Source: Microstegium vimineum
Taxonomy: Eukaryota; Streptophyta; Magnoliopsida; Poales; Poaceae
Direction of reading: 5' to 3'
Length of the DNA: 64,000 bases
NCBI GenBank assembly: GCA_022036555.1
Contig: CM039122.1
Span: 62,001-126,000 of the forward strand
The translations under genes were made by a program, and so were the position numbers. Shown here in pieces: positions 11,256-22,779 of the stretch; within the stretch, counting starts at the first letter, position 1, and the number at the start of each line of letters is the position of its first letter. The notes beneath the pieces are model-generated. The model worked only from the letters and a program-made list of their open reading frames with translations. It ran no database searches and was not told the origin of the DNA.

Positions 11256-12801
11256 TGAATGATATATAGCATATGGCTAAAATTTAGCCGATGACCTCTG
11301 AAACTACTAATAGGGAAGCTAAATGATGTTAAAATGAATTATAGGTGCTAAATTGTACATGAACATAAATCAGACTAAAATCGCTAGCTAGCTAGAGTTG
11401 AAACCTTGCTACGATCACTATTCGTTGAAAAAAATGTAGACATTTTGCGCAGAGATGATTGGGTTCCCTCTGCTTGTGTTTGGACACGAGTTGCCATTGC
11501 AAAAAAAAAAATGTTGACACGCTGAATTAAATCTTGGATCATACACTAGTAATGGCACCATAACCGAGGTCGCACATAACCTAAGCACACGCAACGAGCA
11601 ACTTCGAAATTAATAAGTATTTGACGATTTTAAGCTCATTTTATCTTCATCGTTAGAACTCGAGAACACTTTCCGGCCGGAAAGCCCATCAGAGAGATGC
11701 AGGCTAAAATTGTCTTAGGGTCAGCAAAGTCACCTAGAACGCCACAATGAATCAGGTCGAGAGATTATGTTTGGGTCAGCAAGGCCACCTAAAAGATGTA
11801 ATAGATGGATATTTGTTTGATTGGATGTTTTGAATCTCTCAAATGACCATTTTCATATGAATACAGAAGGAGGATGGTCTTATATATACCCCACTAGTAA
11901 ACGTGTCCAAGACACTTTTTTGTAAGTTTTCCTTATCAAAACACAACGCAAAACCAATTTTTGGACTCTTAATTAAGTGCTAACCGGCGGTCCGGAGTCT
12001 AGAAAAAATGGCCTAGCAAAAGATGGTCTTAAAGTCTTAAGGCTAGGTCGGTTTTGGGCTTTTTGGCAGATTGAGGTTCAAACACCCCCCCCCCCCCCCA
12101 CCCTGAATGCGATGATTCAAACATACAATGGTTTATATTAATGTTCGGTTGATTTTTGTGGTTGATCATTGACTGATGTTATTTTGAGTTGGACTGATAA
12201 ATTTAAAGGACCAAAACAAAGTGACGTTTAAGACAATGCGATGGAGTCCATTACACGTGTGACCACTTTTTGCTGTCAACACTGTTTATAGTACGTAGTA
12301 CTACTGGTCCTTGTTGCGAAAGTGGAGCTGAATTTTGCGCAGAGATGGGAGGATTTCCGCGCGCGTCTGAACAGGAGTCACTGTCCGTGCATGATGATTT
12401 GCGTTCCTCCTTCCATTCCATCCCTCTCGTGTTCACATTAATTTGCCGATCGCAAGAGACGAGAAACATCATCCAACCAGCTGCTGCCTGGACGTACACG
12501 TACTGTTCCTCGTCTTGTTCTTATTCGCCTCGTGTTTCTTGCTTGAGAAAAAGCTTTAGTTTCTGTCCTCTCGATCGAGTATCTCGATCGCCTCCCTTCC
12601 CATTATCCTGATTCAGATTTTTCTGTATTTTATTTCTAGATAATAAATGAATAAATGAATGCATTATTGTGCATATGCCCGTCGTCATTCCATGTGGAAA
12701 TTCGCAAAAGTAAATATATATCCTCCACCTGATGATAAATACTTGATATTTTCTGGCGTACACGGTACTTGATAGTACGGTGTGATCTTATAGATGGTCA
12801 T

Positions 12802-13199
12802 CGTGCCGTGCCGTACCGTGCTGACCCGTGTCATGTCTGGTCGTGCTTCGTGTCTAGTTGCCGGCTCAAGACACGACCCATGGTCCGTCATGCAAGAAAC
12901 ACTTCAAAATTCTCACAAGTGTTCATTATTTTTAGTTTTTCATAAATGTTCACCGTTTTTAATATGTCAATAACTCAATTATTAGTTATCACAAATCATT
13001 TTAACAAGTCATTTTAACCAAATTAGCTGTTGGAATCACAATAATTGGGCTGCTCTCGTGCCGCCTCTTAGATCAGGCCGTACCCGTGCCGTGCCACGTG
13101 CCTAGGTGGTGGCCCAGGCACGGCCCGCCGACCCGACCGTGCTGTGCTCGGATCGGACCAAAACGCCGTACCATGGGTCGGGCCGTCGTACCTCGTGCC
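12802..13199. repeat. CGTGCCG-rich repeat segment
   Basis: GC-rich blocks with repeated CGTGCCGTGCCG, CACGGCCCG and GGTCGGGCC words flank an AT-rich middle. This suggests a dispersed non-autonomous element. Terminal repeats are imperfect and the family is not identified. Confidence 0.35.
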
Positions 13200-14176
13200 T
13201 TATGGCCAAGTATATGATCCTCTCTGGTCATACATGCATATACGTGATACGTGCTGTCTTTTACTCACTCCGTTTTTAGAAATTCTTTTTGCATATCTCA
13301 CATTTTGATGAGTCATTTTGTGTTTGACTACAAATATAAATATAATTTGTATTTATTAAAAACATATTACTTATAAATCAGATGACATTTATTAAGACGT
13401 TGTTTGACAGTGCTTTTTTTTTTCTATGGGCTCATGTGGAGGACAGGAGGAGCACAAGCCGTTTTGGTTGTGACTCCTTCAAAATAGTCTCAACTTCTCT
13501 GGTTTTTTTTTTTACAGAAAATGACTTATAAAAAAAACGTTCATCCAAAATAGTCCTGACTTTTCGTTTTTTTTACAGAAAAAACGATTTCTTAAAAAAA
13601 AGATTGGGAAGGCTCCTTTAGAGGAAGCAGAGTCAGAGCCATGCATGCATTGAGAAGCCCTTATTACACATCACAAATATTACAAATATGACCTCTCGAA
13701 TGAACGAGATGCGATCTTTTTGGAGCAGAGGGATAGGAGTATCAAACATCATCTATCTAAAACTTAAACGATCGAAAAATATTCGCATAGTTTTGTATTG
13801 ATAAGTTCGTAATCTCAAATCTCAATAACCCTATATGAGTTTTTTTAGCTTTTATTTACACCAAACCTTTTTTTGTTCAAAATAAATGGCGGTCGAAATC
13901 AACATCAGAAGCCTTGAAAAAATAAACCAAAAGTTCAAAGGTTTTTTTGATATAGGACGAAGACTAGAAACAAGCAGACAACTGATCGAGGAGGAGATCG
14001 TTCGATCATTTTATTTGTTTGCAGCAGCAATAGCAACTAATGAATTCACTATACAAGTGTGTGTCCTGCCTGCGTATCCACATTAACAAGTGTTTTTTTT
14101 CTTATCACAGATCGATGAGTTTGTATGACAAGGAGGGCCCGCCCTACTTCACATGACTACTCGGCCGACGTCGTGA

Positions 14177-15694
14177 TCACTGTTGCGTTCCGACGGCGGC
14201 TGCCGTCGACGAAATGCTCGGCAACGGCTGTCGCTTGATGAGCTTGGTGAACGACGTGCCATCCACCTCGAAGTCATCATACCGCCGGAACAGCTCGGCG
14301 AGCAGCAAGCACGCGGTGTCGACCACCACCTCCTTAGCGGCGCACTGCTTGTTCCCGGGCGTCGGCTGCGCCGTCTCGGGTCCATTGGACCAGAAGAGGT
14401 GCTGCAGCAGCTTGGCGCCGTCGTCGCCGAGGAACCGCTCCGGCACGAACTCCTCGGGCCGGTCGAACACCTCGGGGTCTCGCATGGCCAGCGGCTGGTA
14501 CCCGCACAGCACCTCGCCCTTGGACACCTGGTACGCGGCGCCGCCATGGGAGCGCAGCACGAAGTCTCTCCGCGCGCGGCCGAACTGCAGCGGCACTGGC
14601 GGCTGCATCCGGAGCATCTCGTACACCGTGGACCGAACCAGTGGCATGGACTCCCTGACGTCAGCGAACCCGAAGCCGACGTCGGCGGAGTCGGTGGCGG
14701 CGTCTATGGCGCGCCGCACCTCGTCCCGCAGGCGGCGGCGTAGGTCGGCGGAGGTGGAGGCGTCGCCGACCCTGGCGACGAGGAAGGGAAGGAAGACGGA
14801 GAAGCCGCCGAAGGCGTTGAATCCGAGCACGAAGAGGATGTTGTTGATGGCGTCTTTGTTGCCGATGCCGTGCTGCGTCTTTGCGTACGCCACCGCCTCG
14901 CCGCCGTGCTTCTCCACGAAGCGGTAGAGGAGGTTGTAGCCTGGCCAGATGAGGAACGACGGGAGCGGGAAGGAGTGGATGAGGAGCTCCTCTAATGGCT
15001 GGAACACGCCGATTTTCTGGGTGGGTAGGATCTGTAGAGCTAGCCAGACGTCGAGGATGGTGAAGCCGAAGTTCTCCACTAGCCAGTCGGCCGACGTGTC
15101 GGCGCCGACCAACGCCTTGCAGAGGAACCGGAAGATGCACTGCTGCAGCGGGACGAGGTAGCTGGCGGATGCCGGCTTGCCGTCGTCCTTGGCGAAGTCG
15201 GAGTCGACGGTGTCGAGCATGGCGGTGACGGCGGCACGGAAGTCGATGGGCCAGCTTCGGGCGCTGCGGTGGAGGAGGTCCATGGCGAAAGTCTTGATAC
15301 GCGCGTGCTCGGGCTCTTCGGTGTCGAGGTAGACGCCGACGCGAGTGCCGCCGGTGAACCCGGCGCCCGGGTTGTAAGGACCGATGAGGATGTCGCGCTT
15401 GTCGACGAGGTCCGGGTCGAAGAGCGCGGTGAAGGCGGCGGCGTCGACGACGGCGACCACGCGTGGGTCCACGCCGACGAAGAAGGGGAAGGTGGGCGGG
15501 ATGTTGGTGCGGAACACCGTGCTGCGGTGCGCCGCCGCGCGTTTTCGGAAGAACTCGTCTTGGCTCTGGAACCAGAAGTAGTCTAGCCGGTCCCGTAGTG
15601 GGCCTAGCACCGGTGGCCCGTAGCTTCCAGGTATCGGCCGCGGCGGTGGCGTCACTGAGGCGCTCGCCGTCGGCGACACGAAGGACGGCAGCAT
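14177..15694 (-). CDS. HPL: Fatty acid hydroperoxide lyase, cytochrome P450 CYP74B family
   Basis: This single-exon gene encodes 505 residues, the usual length for CYP74. The start is the ATG at 15694 (MLPSFVSPTAS); the codon nine bases upstream is TTG and was not used. CYP74 features are PPTFPFFVGVDPRVVAV near residue 67, the I-helix motif GFNAFGG (291-297) and STVYEMLRMQPPVPLQFG. The heme-binding segment PTPGNKQCAAKEVVVD has its cysteine at about residue 451. The FNAFGGFSVFLP helix and the FRRYDDFEVDGTSFTKL tail point to hydroperoxide lyase (CYP74B) rather than allene oxide synthase, whose helix reads differently. The enzyme cleaves fatty-acid hydroperoxides into C6 aldehydes and C12 oxo-acids, giving green-leaf volatiles, usually at plastid membranes. 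No clear transit peptide is seen. The frame is intact and GC-rich, typical of grass genes. Allene oxide synthase-like activity is the main alternative. Confidence 0.93.
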   Translation of the reverse strand: MLPSFVSPTASASVTPPPRPIPGSYGPPVLGPLRDRLDYFWFQSQDEFFRKRAAAHRSTVFRTNIPPTFPFFVGVDPRVVAVVDAAAFTALFDPDLVDKRDILIGPYNPGAGFTGGTRVGVYLDTEEPEHARIKTFAMDLLHRSARSWPIDFRAAVTAMLDTVDSDFAKDDGKPASASYLVPLQQCIFRFLCKALVGADTSADWLVENFGFTILDVWLALQILPTQKIGVFQPLEELLIHSFPLPSFLIWPGYNLLYRFVEKHGGEAVAYAKTQHGIGNKDAINNILFVLGFNAFGGFSVFLPFLVARVGDASTSADLRRRLRDEVRRAIDAATDSADVGFGFADVRESMPLVRSTVYEMLRMQPPVPLQFGRARRDFVLRSHGGAAYQVSKGEVLCGYQPLAMRDPEVFDRPEEFVPERFLGDDGAKLLQHLFWSNGPETAQPTPGNKQCAAKEVVVDTACLLLAELFRRYDDFEVDGTSFTKLIKRQPLPSISSTAAAVGTQQ

Positions 15695-16441
15695 GGCTAG
15701 CAAGCTGATGCTGTCTAGCTATCTGATCTGATCTCCCGTGTGTGGTTCAGCTCAGCTCAGCTCCATCGATGGATCGTCACACTCTGATCCGTTATGTAAC
15801 GTTGTAGCTAGCTAGAGGAGGAGGCTAGAGCGTGTGGGACACCCAAGCCAAGCCAAGGCCCACTGCACTGCAGGCTGCACGACGAGCAACCAGGAACGGA
15901 ACGGGCACGCTGTCATTCTGCCGACAAGGACAGTGCCAGACTACTACGGATCACGTGGGCCCGAGCAACATGCTAGGGAGCAATGTGATTGGCTCACACC
16001 TTTAGCATTTGCTTTCGTTTTGAAAAAAAAAACCCACTCCATCCAAAATTATAAGTTACTGTATGTACGTTGCTGCTATGGGCCGGTAACTAATTTTTGT
16101 TTTACTAAAACACATATATCGTATGATAAAATAACGACGATATTGTCAAAATACTAACGTTAAAGTGATATTTAATTTTTTTAAAAACAAAGTTTGCCCA
16201 TGTGTGTTGATTCAGAAAGAAAAATATAACACCATGCTAATTATAGTTTGTTCATGTGTTGTAGTATTGCTAAAAACAATGTGTAACCATGCATGGACTC
16301 TTTACCGTCTTTATTTCCACCTTTTTTTTTTATCACACGTATGCCCTACTTTGTAACCATGAATGCCTCCACCATCCGGCTTGTGGGTCGATCAGTCCAC
16401 TCGATGTTCTATATTGGATCTCTCATATAGTATGCATGAAG
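15695..16441. other. Upstream region of the hydroperoxide lyase gene
   Basis: This holds the presumed promoter of the minus-strand lyase. I see no convincing TATA box close to the start. GCTAGCTAGAGG-type palindromic words lie at about 15807, and a short stretch at 16034-16060 resembles a decayed Stowaway end. Nothing else is recognised. Confidence 0.4.
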
Positions 16442-17528
16442 CACTACTAGAAAACATGCCTTTCGTCGATGGCCAGAATGAGCTTTAGTCTCGGAAAATT
16501 TTACGTCTGAGACTAATATAATACATCTTTAGTCCGGTTGGCATCATCAACTGCGGCTAAAACGTCTCCTTTAGTCCCGTTGATGTTACCAACCGAGACT
16601 AAAGATCCAGAACATTTAGTCCCGGTTGGTAATACCAACGGGACTAAAGGTCCCTTTCGTCCCGGTTGTTGTTTCCAACCGAGACTAAAGGTTCCTCGAT
16701 GCATGGTTCAAAAGTTAAGGATTCTATTTATCATCAGATATACTATGTAGGTGGGGGTGGTAAGCTACACGCGAGGCTGTGCATGAGGTCTTGGGTTCGA
16801 AACTTGGGGGGCGTAGTTGGGATGAGAGCTCAGCTCCGCGTTGCCAAACACTCTCGACTCCAAAAACTCTGCAAAAATGGTGGAGAGAGGTCAACTCCAC
16901 GTTTTTTCTGGAGCACCTCAAGGGGCACTCCAGTTTTTTGAACTCTATACTACTCTATACTCCCACGTGGAGTTGTAGGGTAATTACCCACTATGACATT
17001 CATTAATCATCGATTATTTTTCAATTATTCGCTTCACTTTCCTAAACGCATGTGAAGACCATGATTTGTGGGATAATTATTTGTACTCGAATGATAAAAT
17101 TATTTTAACAAAATATTTGTTTTCCATTGGATGCATATGTCGAGTGCTAATGAACAATCTAATTAATGAGGGGCATAATAGACCATTTACATGAAAACAT
17201 TCTATTCCTAGAGCTAGAGCTATGCTGCGTGCCAAACAGTACCATCTGCTCCGCAAACTCCACGGTGGAGCTGCTCCATGGCGGAGTTCATGAAGCGGAG
17301 CTGGAAAAACGGGAGCAGAGCAGTCCCAAACATGCCCTTAGTCCCGGTTCCGGGGCGTAGTTGGGATGGGAGTTTTATTTTTTTCTTTTACGTGAGGACC
17401 TTTAGCCCCGGTTATAGGAACCGGGACTAAAGGAAATGACCTTTAGTCCCGGATTCCCAGTCTCGGTTGGGAAAATCGGGACTAAAGGGCTTTACGGACC
17501 GGGGCTAAAAGCCCTTTCAGTAGCAGTG
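16442..17528. mobile_element. Non-autonomous CACTA element
   Basis: It starts CACTACTAGAAAAC at 16442 and ends CCCTTTCAGTAGCAGTG at 17528. AAG is duplicated at 16439-16441 and 17529-17531. Both ends carry subterminal units of the type TTTAGTCCCGGTTGG (16530-16690 and 17398-17510). There is no transposase. The interior contains a segment whose ends resemble another MITE (about 16838-17340, GCGTTGCCAAACACTCTC and GCAGTCCCAAACATGCCC), so it is probably nested. It could be mobilised only by a transposase supplied elsewhere. Confidence 0.88.
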
Positions 17529-17531
17529 AAG

Positions 17532-19152
17532 GTACGGTGAACAAGTAATATAACTCATGTTAAATGGCCAGTCCGCCAGGGGCTAAAAGAGTAAAAGTTT
17601 CTCCAGGAAGGAGGTGCAATAAGCTAAAACTCATCGCCACAAGATCACAGGAAACAATTGTGATTATCTAATCAAGAAAGGACATCAAATACTGAACCAT
17701 GTCCATTCGTGCATAGAGTACTTATTGATATGAAAAGATCTATTCTGTCAATAGTAAAGTCAATGGAGGCAAATATTCTTTCCAGCCGCCATTCGATCAA
17801 AATGCTTGATACACAAAAACGAAGGATACCAAATTTCGTGAATGAAAATTCTCACGCACAACAAAAAAATACATTGCAATGAAGACAATTCTGATGGGAT
17901 CCCCTTCGGCGGAGGTGAGATGGCTGATTATGCTCATGGTTTGTATTTCCCTGGCCTGTACCAAGTGAAATGATGGATAAATATCTCGTATTATAATACT
18001 TCTATTGAACTTTCTATTTGGTTTTAATTTATCTTCAAGTAGGCCGGCTTAAAACCCATGTAACATAGCCTCTTACAGTGATTCATTGCTGTCATCACTC
18101 TTCAGACAAAGGCACATATTGGATTATAACCCGAGCTCTAGAAGGAAGCCTGCAATTTTAATATAGATTTTGTCAGTATTTAGAAACAAAAACAGTCTCA
18201 CCAAAGATGGAACTATCTCACCAAAATCCAAAACTTAACTGCAGAGATCAGTAGCATATTATCACGAGGATACTCTCAATACAACTGAGGAACCAAAAAT
18301 GTACAGTTAGCAGTTTATGAAGTATCTCTTAAAATCTACAGTTTGTGAAGTATCTCTTTAGGTGCTTTCACAACTTCATTTTTTTTTCTAGAGTTGTGTG
18401 CGTGGAGCTAAAACCGTTTAGCTAAAAAACGTAGAGCGGAGCAGTCCTAAACATGCCCTAAATAAAGCTGCATGTGCACTCGTTCGTAGCTTAGAGCATC
18501 TCCAATAGACTTTGTAAAATATGTTCTCTAAATCATGATTTAGAGAGTCATTTGAATAAAAATCGTTTTGTATGTTTTTATACTTTCCAACAGTCTTTCT
18601 ATATCTTATGCGCAATCTAGAGAGTCATTTTCGTCTTCTATATTTGACTAACGAAAAACCTAAAATAAAAGATAGCTATATTTACATTACCATTTAGAAA
18701 AACTGTTGAAGTGTATTTTTTTTAACAAAATTTCTATTCCTAGTATTTTTCATATAATATTTATTTTAATTTCTAATTTTTTTTAATAAAATTAATTAAA
18801 GTTAACAAAGTTTGACCAACACGATCTTTCAGGACGGAGGGAGCAGACAGCTCACGATTGACCGAATACGCCGCAGCCTTCTCTATTTGCGGGACATGCG
18901 TTATGGCGGTGGCCGCCGACGGATAATAATACTTCCTAGATAAGACGCACACTTGAATCTAACCAGCATCGAGTCGAGTCGTGCTCGTGCCGCCGCTACG
19001 CGTTTACGAAGGCACCATAACCAACCCCCTCGACCGATCGCCACCACCGTTCTGTGACGAGAGACCCCTCGTCCAACTCCACCCTCGCCGCCGGCCAGCC
19101 GGCCGGCGGCGCACCATGTACGTCCTCTCGGGACGACGACGCTCCTCCTCCT
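17532..19152. other. Intergenic region upstream of the CONSTANS-like gene
   Basis: No gene is supported. A fragment at about 18395-18462 ends in AGTCCTAAACATGCCCTAA, like the MITE end nested in the neighbouring CACTA element. GAGCATCTCCAATAGAC at 18493 is a PIF/Harbinger-type terminus without a partner, so truncated. The last 200 bases are GC-rich and probably hold the 5' UTR of the plus-strand gene; an out-of-frame ATG at 19115 precedes the chosen start. Confidence 0.5.
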
Positions 19153-22100
19153 ATGGTGGCCACCACCATGCTCCCAGACGGCGGCGGTGGCGGTGTTCCC
19201 TGCGACTACTGCGCCGCGCAGCGCGCGCTGCTCCACTGCGCCCAGCACGGCTCGCGCCTGTGTCTCATCTGTGACGTCCCTGTTCACGCCGCCACCTTGC
19301 GCGCCCACGAGCGCGCCCCGCTCTGCGACGGGTGCCACGCCGCCGCCGCCACCGCGCGCTGCGCCGTCCACCGAGCCTCCCTCTGCGAGAACTGCGCTCT
19401 CGCAGCCGGCTGTGACGCCGAGCGCCATGACCGCAGCCCGACGTCCTCCTACACCGGGTTCCCGGACCCTGTCGAAATTGCGAGCATCCTTTGCATTGAC
19501 ACCCCGCCCGTCGAGGTGCCGCCAACGCCACCGCAGGACAACCCTCCGGACACGTGGGTCGCCGGCCTCGTCAATGTCGAACTGTATGGTAGCAGCACCA
19601 GAAGATCTGGGGAGGACGAACTGCACAGCAGATCTTGGAATGACGAACACACTATCATATCTTGGAATGACGAACACACTATGATCAATGAGGTATTCTC
19701 TACATACATGCTGCTTGCATTTGCTAGTCTGATACTCATCTGATTTATATGTTTTTTATCTAGTTGTTTAGTTTGATGACTGAACTAATAATAGCATTTT
19801 GGGATCTGATCTCAAACAGAAAGCCTTGATTTGAACAAAGGGCCAGGTCAATTGAGATGCAACTATATAAGCGCCAATAAAAAAGTTGAGATGCAACTGA
19901 CACATGTGTTTTTCATGTGTTTTATTTCTCCTTCCCTTGTGGTTGGATCACTGCCTAGGCACCAGAGATCTTCGCTGCAAGTTTGTCTCTTTTACCTTTG
20001 CTGCGTACTACTAGTTGCCATCAAGCAGTCTCATCGAAACCGGAGGCAACTTTCAAAAGCAGGCAGTGGCCGGCGACTGGGCAGGCGGCGGCCTTACCGA
20101 TCGGCGGCGGTGGCGAAGGAGATGCCGCTGGTCTCTTCACACAAGACTACTCCGACTTGTACAACAGCCTCCCGGAAGACCCAGCTGGTGCTGGTGGACT
20201 ACTCGATGACTGGAGCTTGAATGCGCCCCTGGCAAACTACCTCACTGTCGAGGTATGCATATATAGCCAAATGCTCCCGAATTATATATTCAGTGTTTCA
20301 GTATCATCGTCATTGATCAGCTATTGTTGTTATCGTCGTTGTTTGTTTTCACCGTTTAGGTTATGTTCAGTGTGCACTTCTCTTTTAATATAATCATTAA
20401 TTGTCATTACAGAGATCACCTAAATTCTTGTACTAGTAGGTCTATATGTGGTACATCTTCATTCTTCAGCTTCAAGATTCAAGGAGAATTGGAGTTTGGA
20501 TGATAAGCTAATGTGAAATTTCAACCTCTGGCTAGGTCTGATCCAAATCAAAACAAATCAAGTTGTTTTAAGTCAAATTATTTAAGTTTGACAAAATTTA
20601 TAGAAAATACTACCAATATTTACACTGACAAATTAGTACACTAAAGCCTAAATACACAATGAAATACATTCTCATTATAATACTTAATTGGTGCCATAGA
20701 GGCTGTTACTCTTTTCTTTTAATAAAATTGGTCAAAACTCTAAGATGGTTTGAATAGGGTGATTCTAAGAGTTGGTTTTTTCTGAGGCAAAGAGTCTCCA
20801 AGAGTTTCTAAAAAAACTAATAGGTAAATCAATGAATTCTTATAAGAGACTAAAAAAAGTTGGAAGTACATTTGTTGGGTTCCTCAGACTGTTTTGAAAA
20901 TCTCGGTCATAAAAGATAGAATAAATTTTTGCATCAGGAATCCCACACCATTTCTAAATCAATCTAACTACTTTTGTACCTTTTTTCTTTCTCGTACATT
21001 TGCATTGGAAATCGTGTCCTTGCTGCATCTATATTTTTCCACCTCCATATCAGCCAATCGATACGCGCACATATATTTCCATGCGATTTGATTGTTTTTT
21101 CCAAGTGCGGAAAGAATAGAAGTTGAGACAAGGAGTTTTTTTTTTCTCTCAATCTTGCCAATAAATCAAGATTGAGAGTGGGTTTTGGAAACTCTTGTAG
21201 ATGCTATATGGGACAGTAGTTTCATTTAGAATCTTGTAACTGGAGCTGTGGCAAATAGGCCATGCTATATGTACGTAGTATGTAATGTAATGTTTCATGA
21301 GTCGTTCAAATTCCTGCTGGTGCATAGCTACTCATCCAACTATTCGGTACTGTAGCCAGAGACGGCGTGGTGGTCGTCGTCGTCGGTTTATGATGATCCC
21401 TGGACGTTATACCCATCACCATCATATTCTTCGGAAACTGTAACCCAACCTTCTACTGATCATGCTATGGAATCTTATCTTGCCGGCAACAATGCAGCTT
21501 TCCGGCTCAGCAGTTCAGTGATGAGCACTGCTGCAAACACGGACACCAGCATGATGTACCAGCAGCTGGATCTGCTTGCTCATGATCAACAACTTCCTCT
21601 TCAACAAGGCAAGACGCTAAACGGGGATTGGCTTCCTCCTCCTCAATGCAAATTCTTCAACAGCGGTTTGCCGATGTGGCCGCCAGACGAGTTCCCAAGC
21701 AGGCACTTGGGTATTGATGAGGAGCATCATTTGGCGCGGGCGGCGCTAGGCAGCACGGCTGTCCTCCACCAAGACCAGGACACGACTCTGCAGCAGCAGC
21801 AGCAGGCGGCGTCTTTGGTGACGGTGCAAGGATCAAGCCAAGACATGGAGGCAAGAACCAAAATGCAGGAGAAGAGGGAGGAGGCTAAGCAGAGGTACAA
21901 GGACAAGAAGAAGAACAGGAGGTACGTGTTTCTCCTTTTTATCTCACAATTCTCTATTATTTATCTATCTATATGTCTCACAATGCAGCTTTCCTGTTTT
22001 GGTACTTTTGAATTGTCATGAGGCATGCATGTTTTGTATTGGTTCAGAATTCATTATTCAGTCTTATGATTTGGTTGTTCTAGTAGTAGTGAAAAATGCA

Positions 22101-22434
22101 TTGTCATAATGTGGTGTCTATTTTGATAATTCTAGCAATCAATTTGTCACTGTTACACTGGTTTATCTTGGTTGTTCCACTAGATAATTTTTTTAGTTCG
22201 GTCTATATATATGAAATGTTTGCTGCAAACACAGAGGCTTGTGACATTTGCATTTGCAGATTTGGCAAGCAGATCATGTATCTATCCCGGAAGGTACGAG
22301 CAGACACACGAAACCGAGTCAAAGGCAGATTTGCAAAGGTGCCAAGCGGCAGTGGTGGCTATGTCGACGATGATCTGCCAACACAGCATGGCCATGGCGA
22401 TCGAAACGGCGATGATCACCCTACACATTCCTAG
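19153..22434 (+). CDS. CONSTANS-like protein, two B-boxes and CCT domain (group III type)
   Basis: Proposed exons 19153-19692, 20067-20252, 21356-21921 and 22260-22434 give 488 residues with consistent GT-AG junctions (phases 0, 0, 2). Exon 1 encodes B-box 1 (CDYCAAQRALLHC to CLICDVPVH, residues about 16-48) and a second, degenerate B-box (CDGCHAAAATARC to CENCALAAGC). Exon 3 ends in EEAKQRYKDKKKNRR, and exon 4 completes the CCT domain with FGKQIMYLSRKVRADTRNRV and KGRFAK. CCT binds NF-Y partners and CORE-type DNA, and B-boxes mediate protein contacts; such proteins act in the nucleus in photoperiod or light responses. The KKKNRRFGKQI form resembles the COL14/15-type group. Oddities are a short spacing in B-box 1, a 27-bp duplication near the end of exon 1 and a skipped coding-like stretch at about 19821-19900. 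The exon 2 start is the least certain boundary. Confidence 0.82.
19632..19685 (+). repeat. 27-bp tandem duplication in exon 1 of the CONSTANS-like gene
   Basis: Two copies (19632-19658 and 19659-19685) differ by one base. They keep the reading frame and encode SWNDEHTII then SWNDEHTMI. The duplication is just before the exon 1 donor at 19693. Confidence 0.9.
21146..21178. repeat. Perfect 12-bp inverted repeat in intron 2
   Basis: CTCTCAATCTTG and its exact complement CAAGATTGAGAG are separated by nine bases. It lies in the third intron segment of the CONSTANS-like gene (20253-21355) and could be a remnant of a small TIR element. Confidence 0.8.
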
Positions 22435-22779
22435 CTAGCTAGGTTCCGGTCTTTAGTTTGCTTGGTGCATTCATATACACAGCTAGGACCATAAGCTTCA
22501 GTTTGTGCATTCAGTCAATTCTTTTTACTTCAAGTTAGATAATAATTGTAGATGAGAGTTTCTTTTTTTCTTCCGAGCGGCATTTTTGGTAGCATTTTAA
22601 AAATCTTGCATTTTGCCCCATTCGGCAATATTCTTTTTAGTACGTAGGAAGCAAAGTTTGGGTATTATTTACAAATGTTTGAGAAAACAGGAAAAGAAAA
22701 TAAAAGAGTTACTGCATAATATATAGACTACTACTACCTCTGTGGTACATGCATGCTTTGTTATCGATTTGCTTTGGTG

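Larger units (their letters stand above)
10068..14176. other. Intergenic region with repeat remnants, no gene seen
   Basis: About 4.1 kb without a supportable gene; the short frames have no protein-like features. It contains an ACCGAA-rich MITE-like segment (11073-11255), a 15-base C homopolymer (about 12085-12099), a CGTGCCG-rich segment (12802-13199) and T-rich stretches at 13400-13600. It lies downstream of the hydroperoxide lyase gene, which reads towards it. Confidence 0.6.

Noticed and set aside
14177..15694. Allene oxide synthase as identity of the P450
   Set aside because: The I-helix segment GFNAFGGFSVFLP and the C-terminal tail fit hydroperoxide lyase better. The two enzymes are close relatives, so this is a preference and not a proof.
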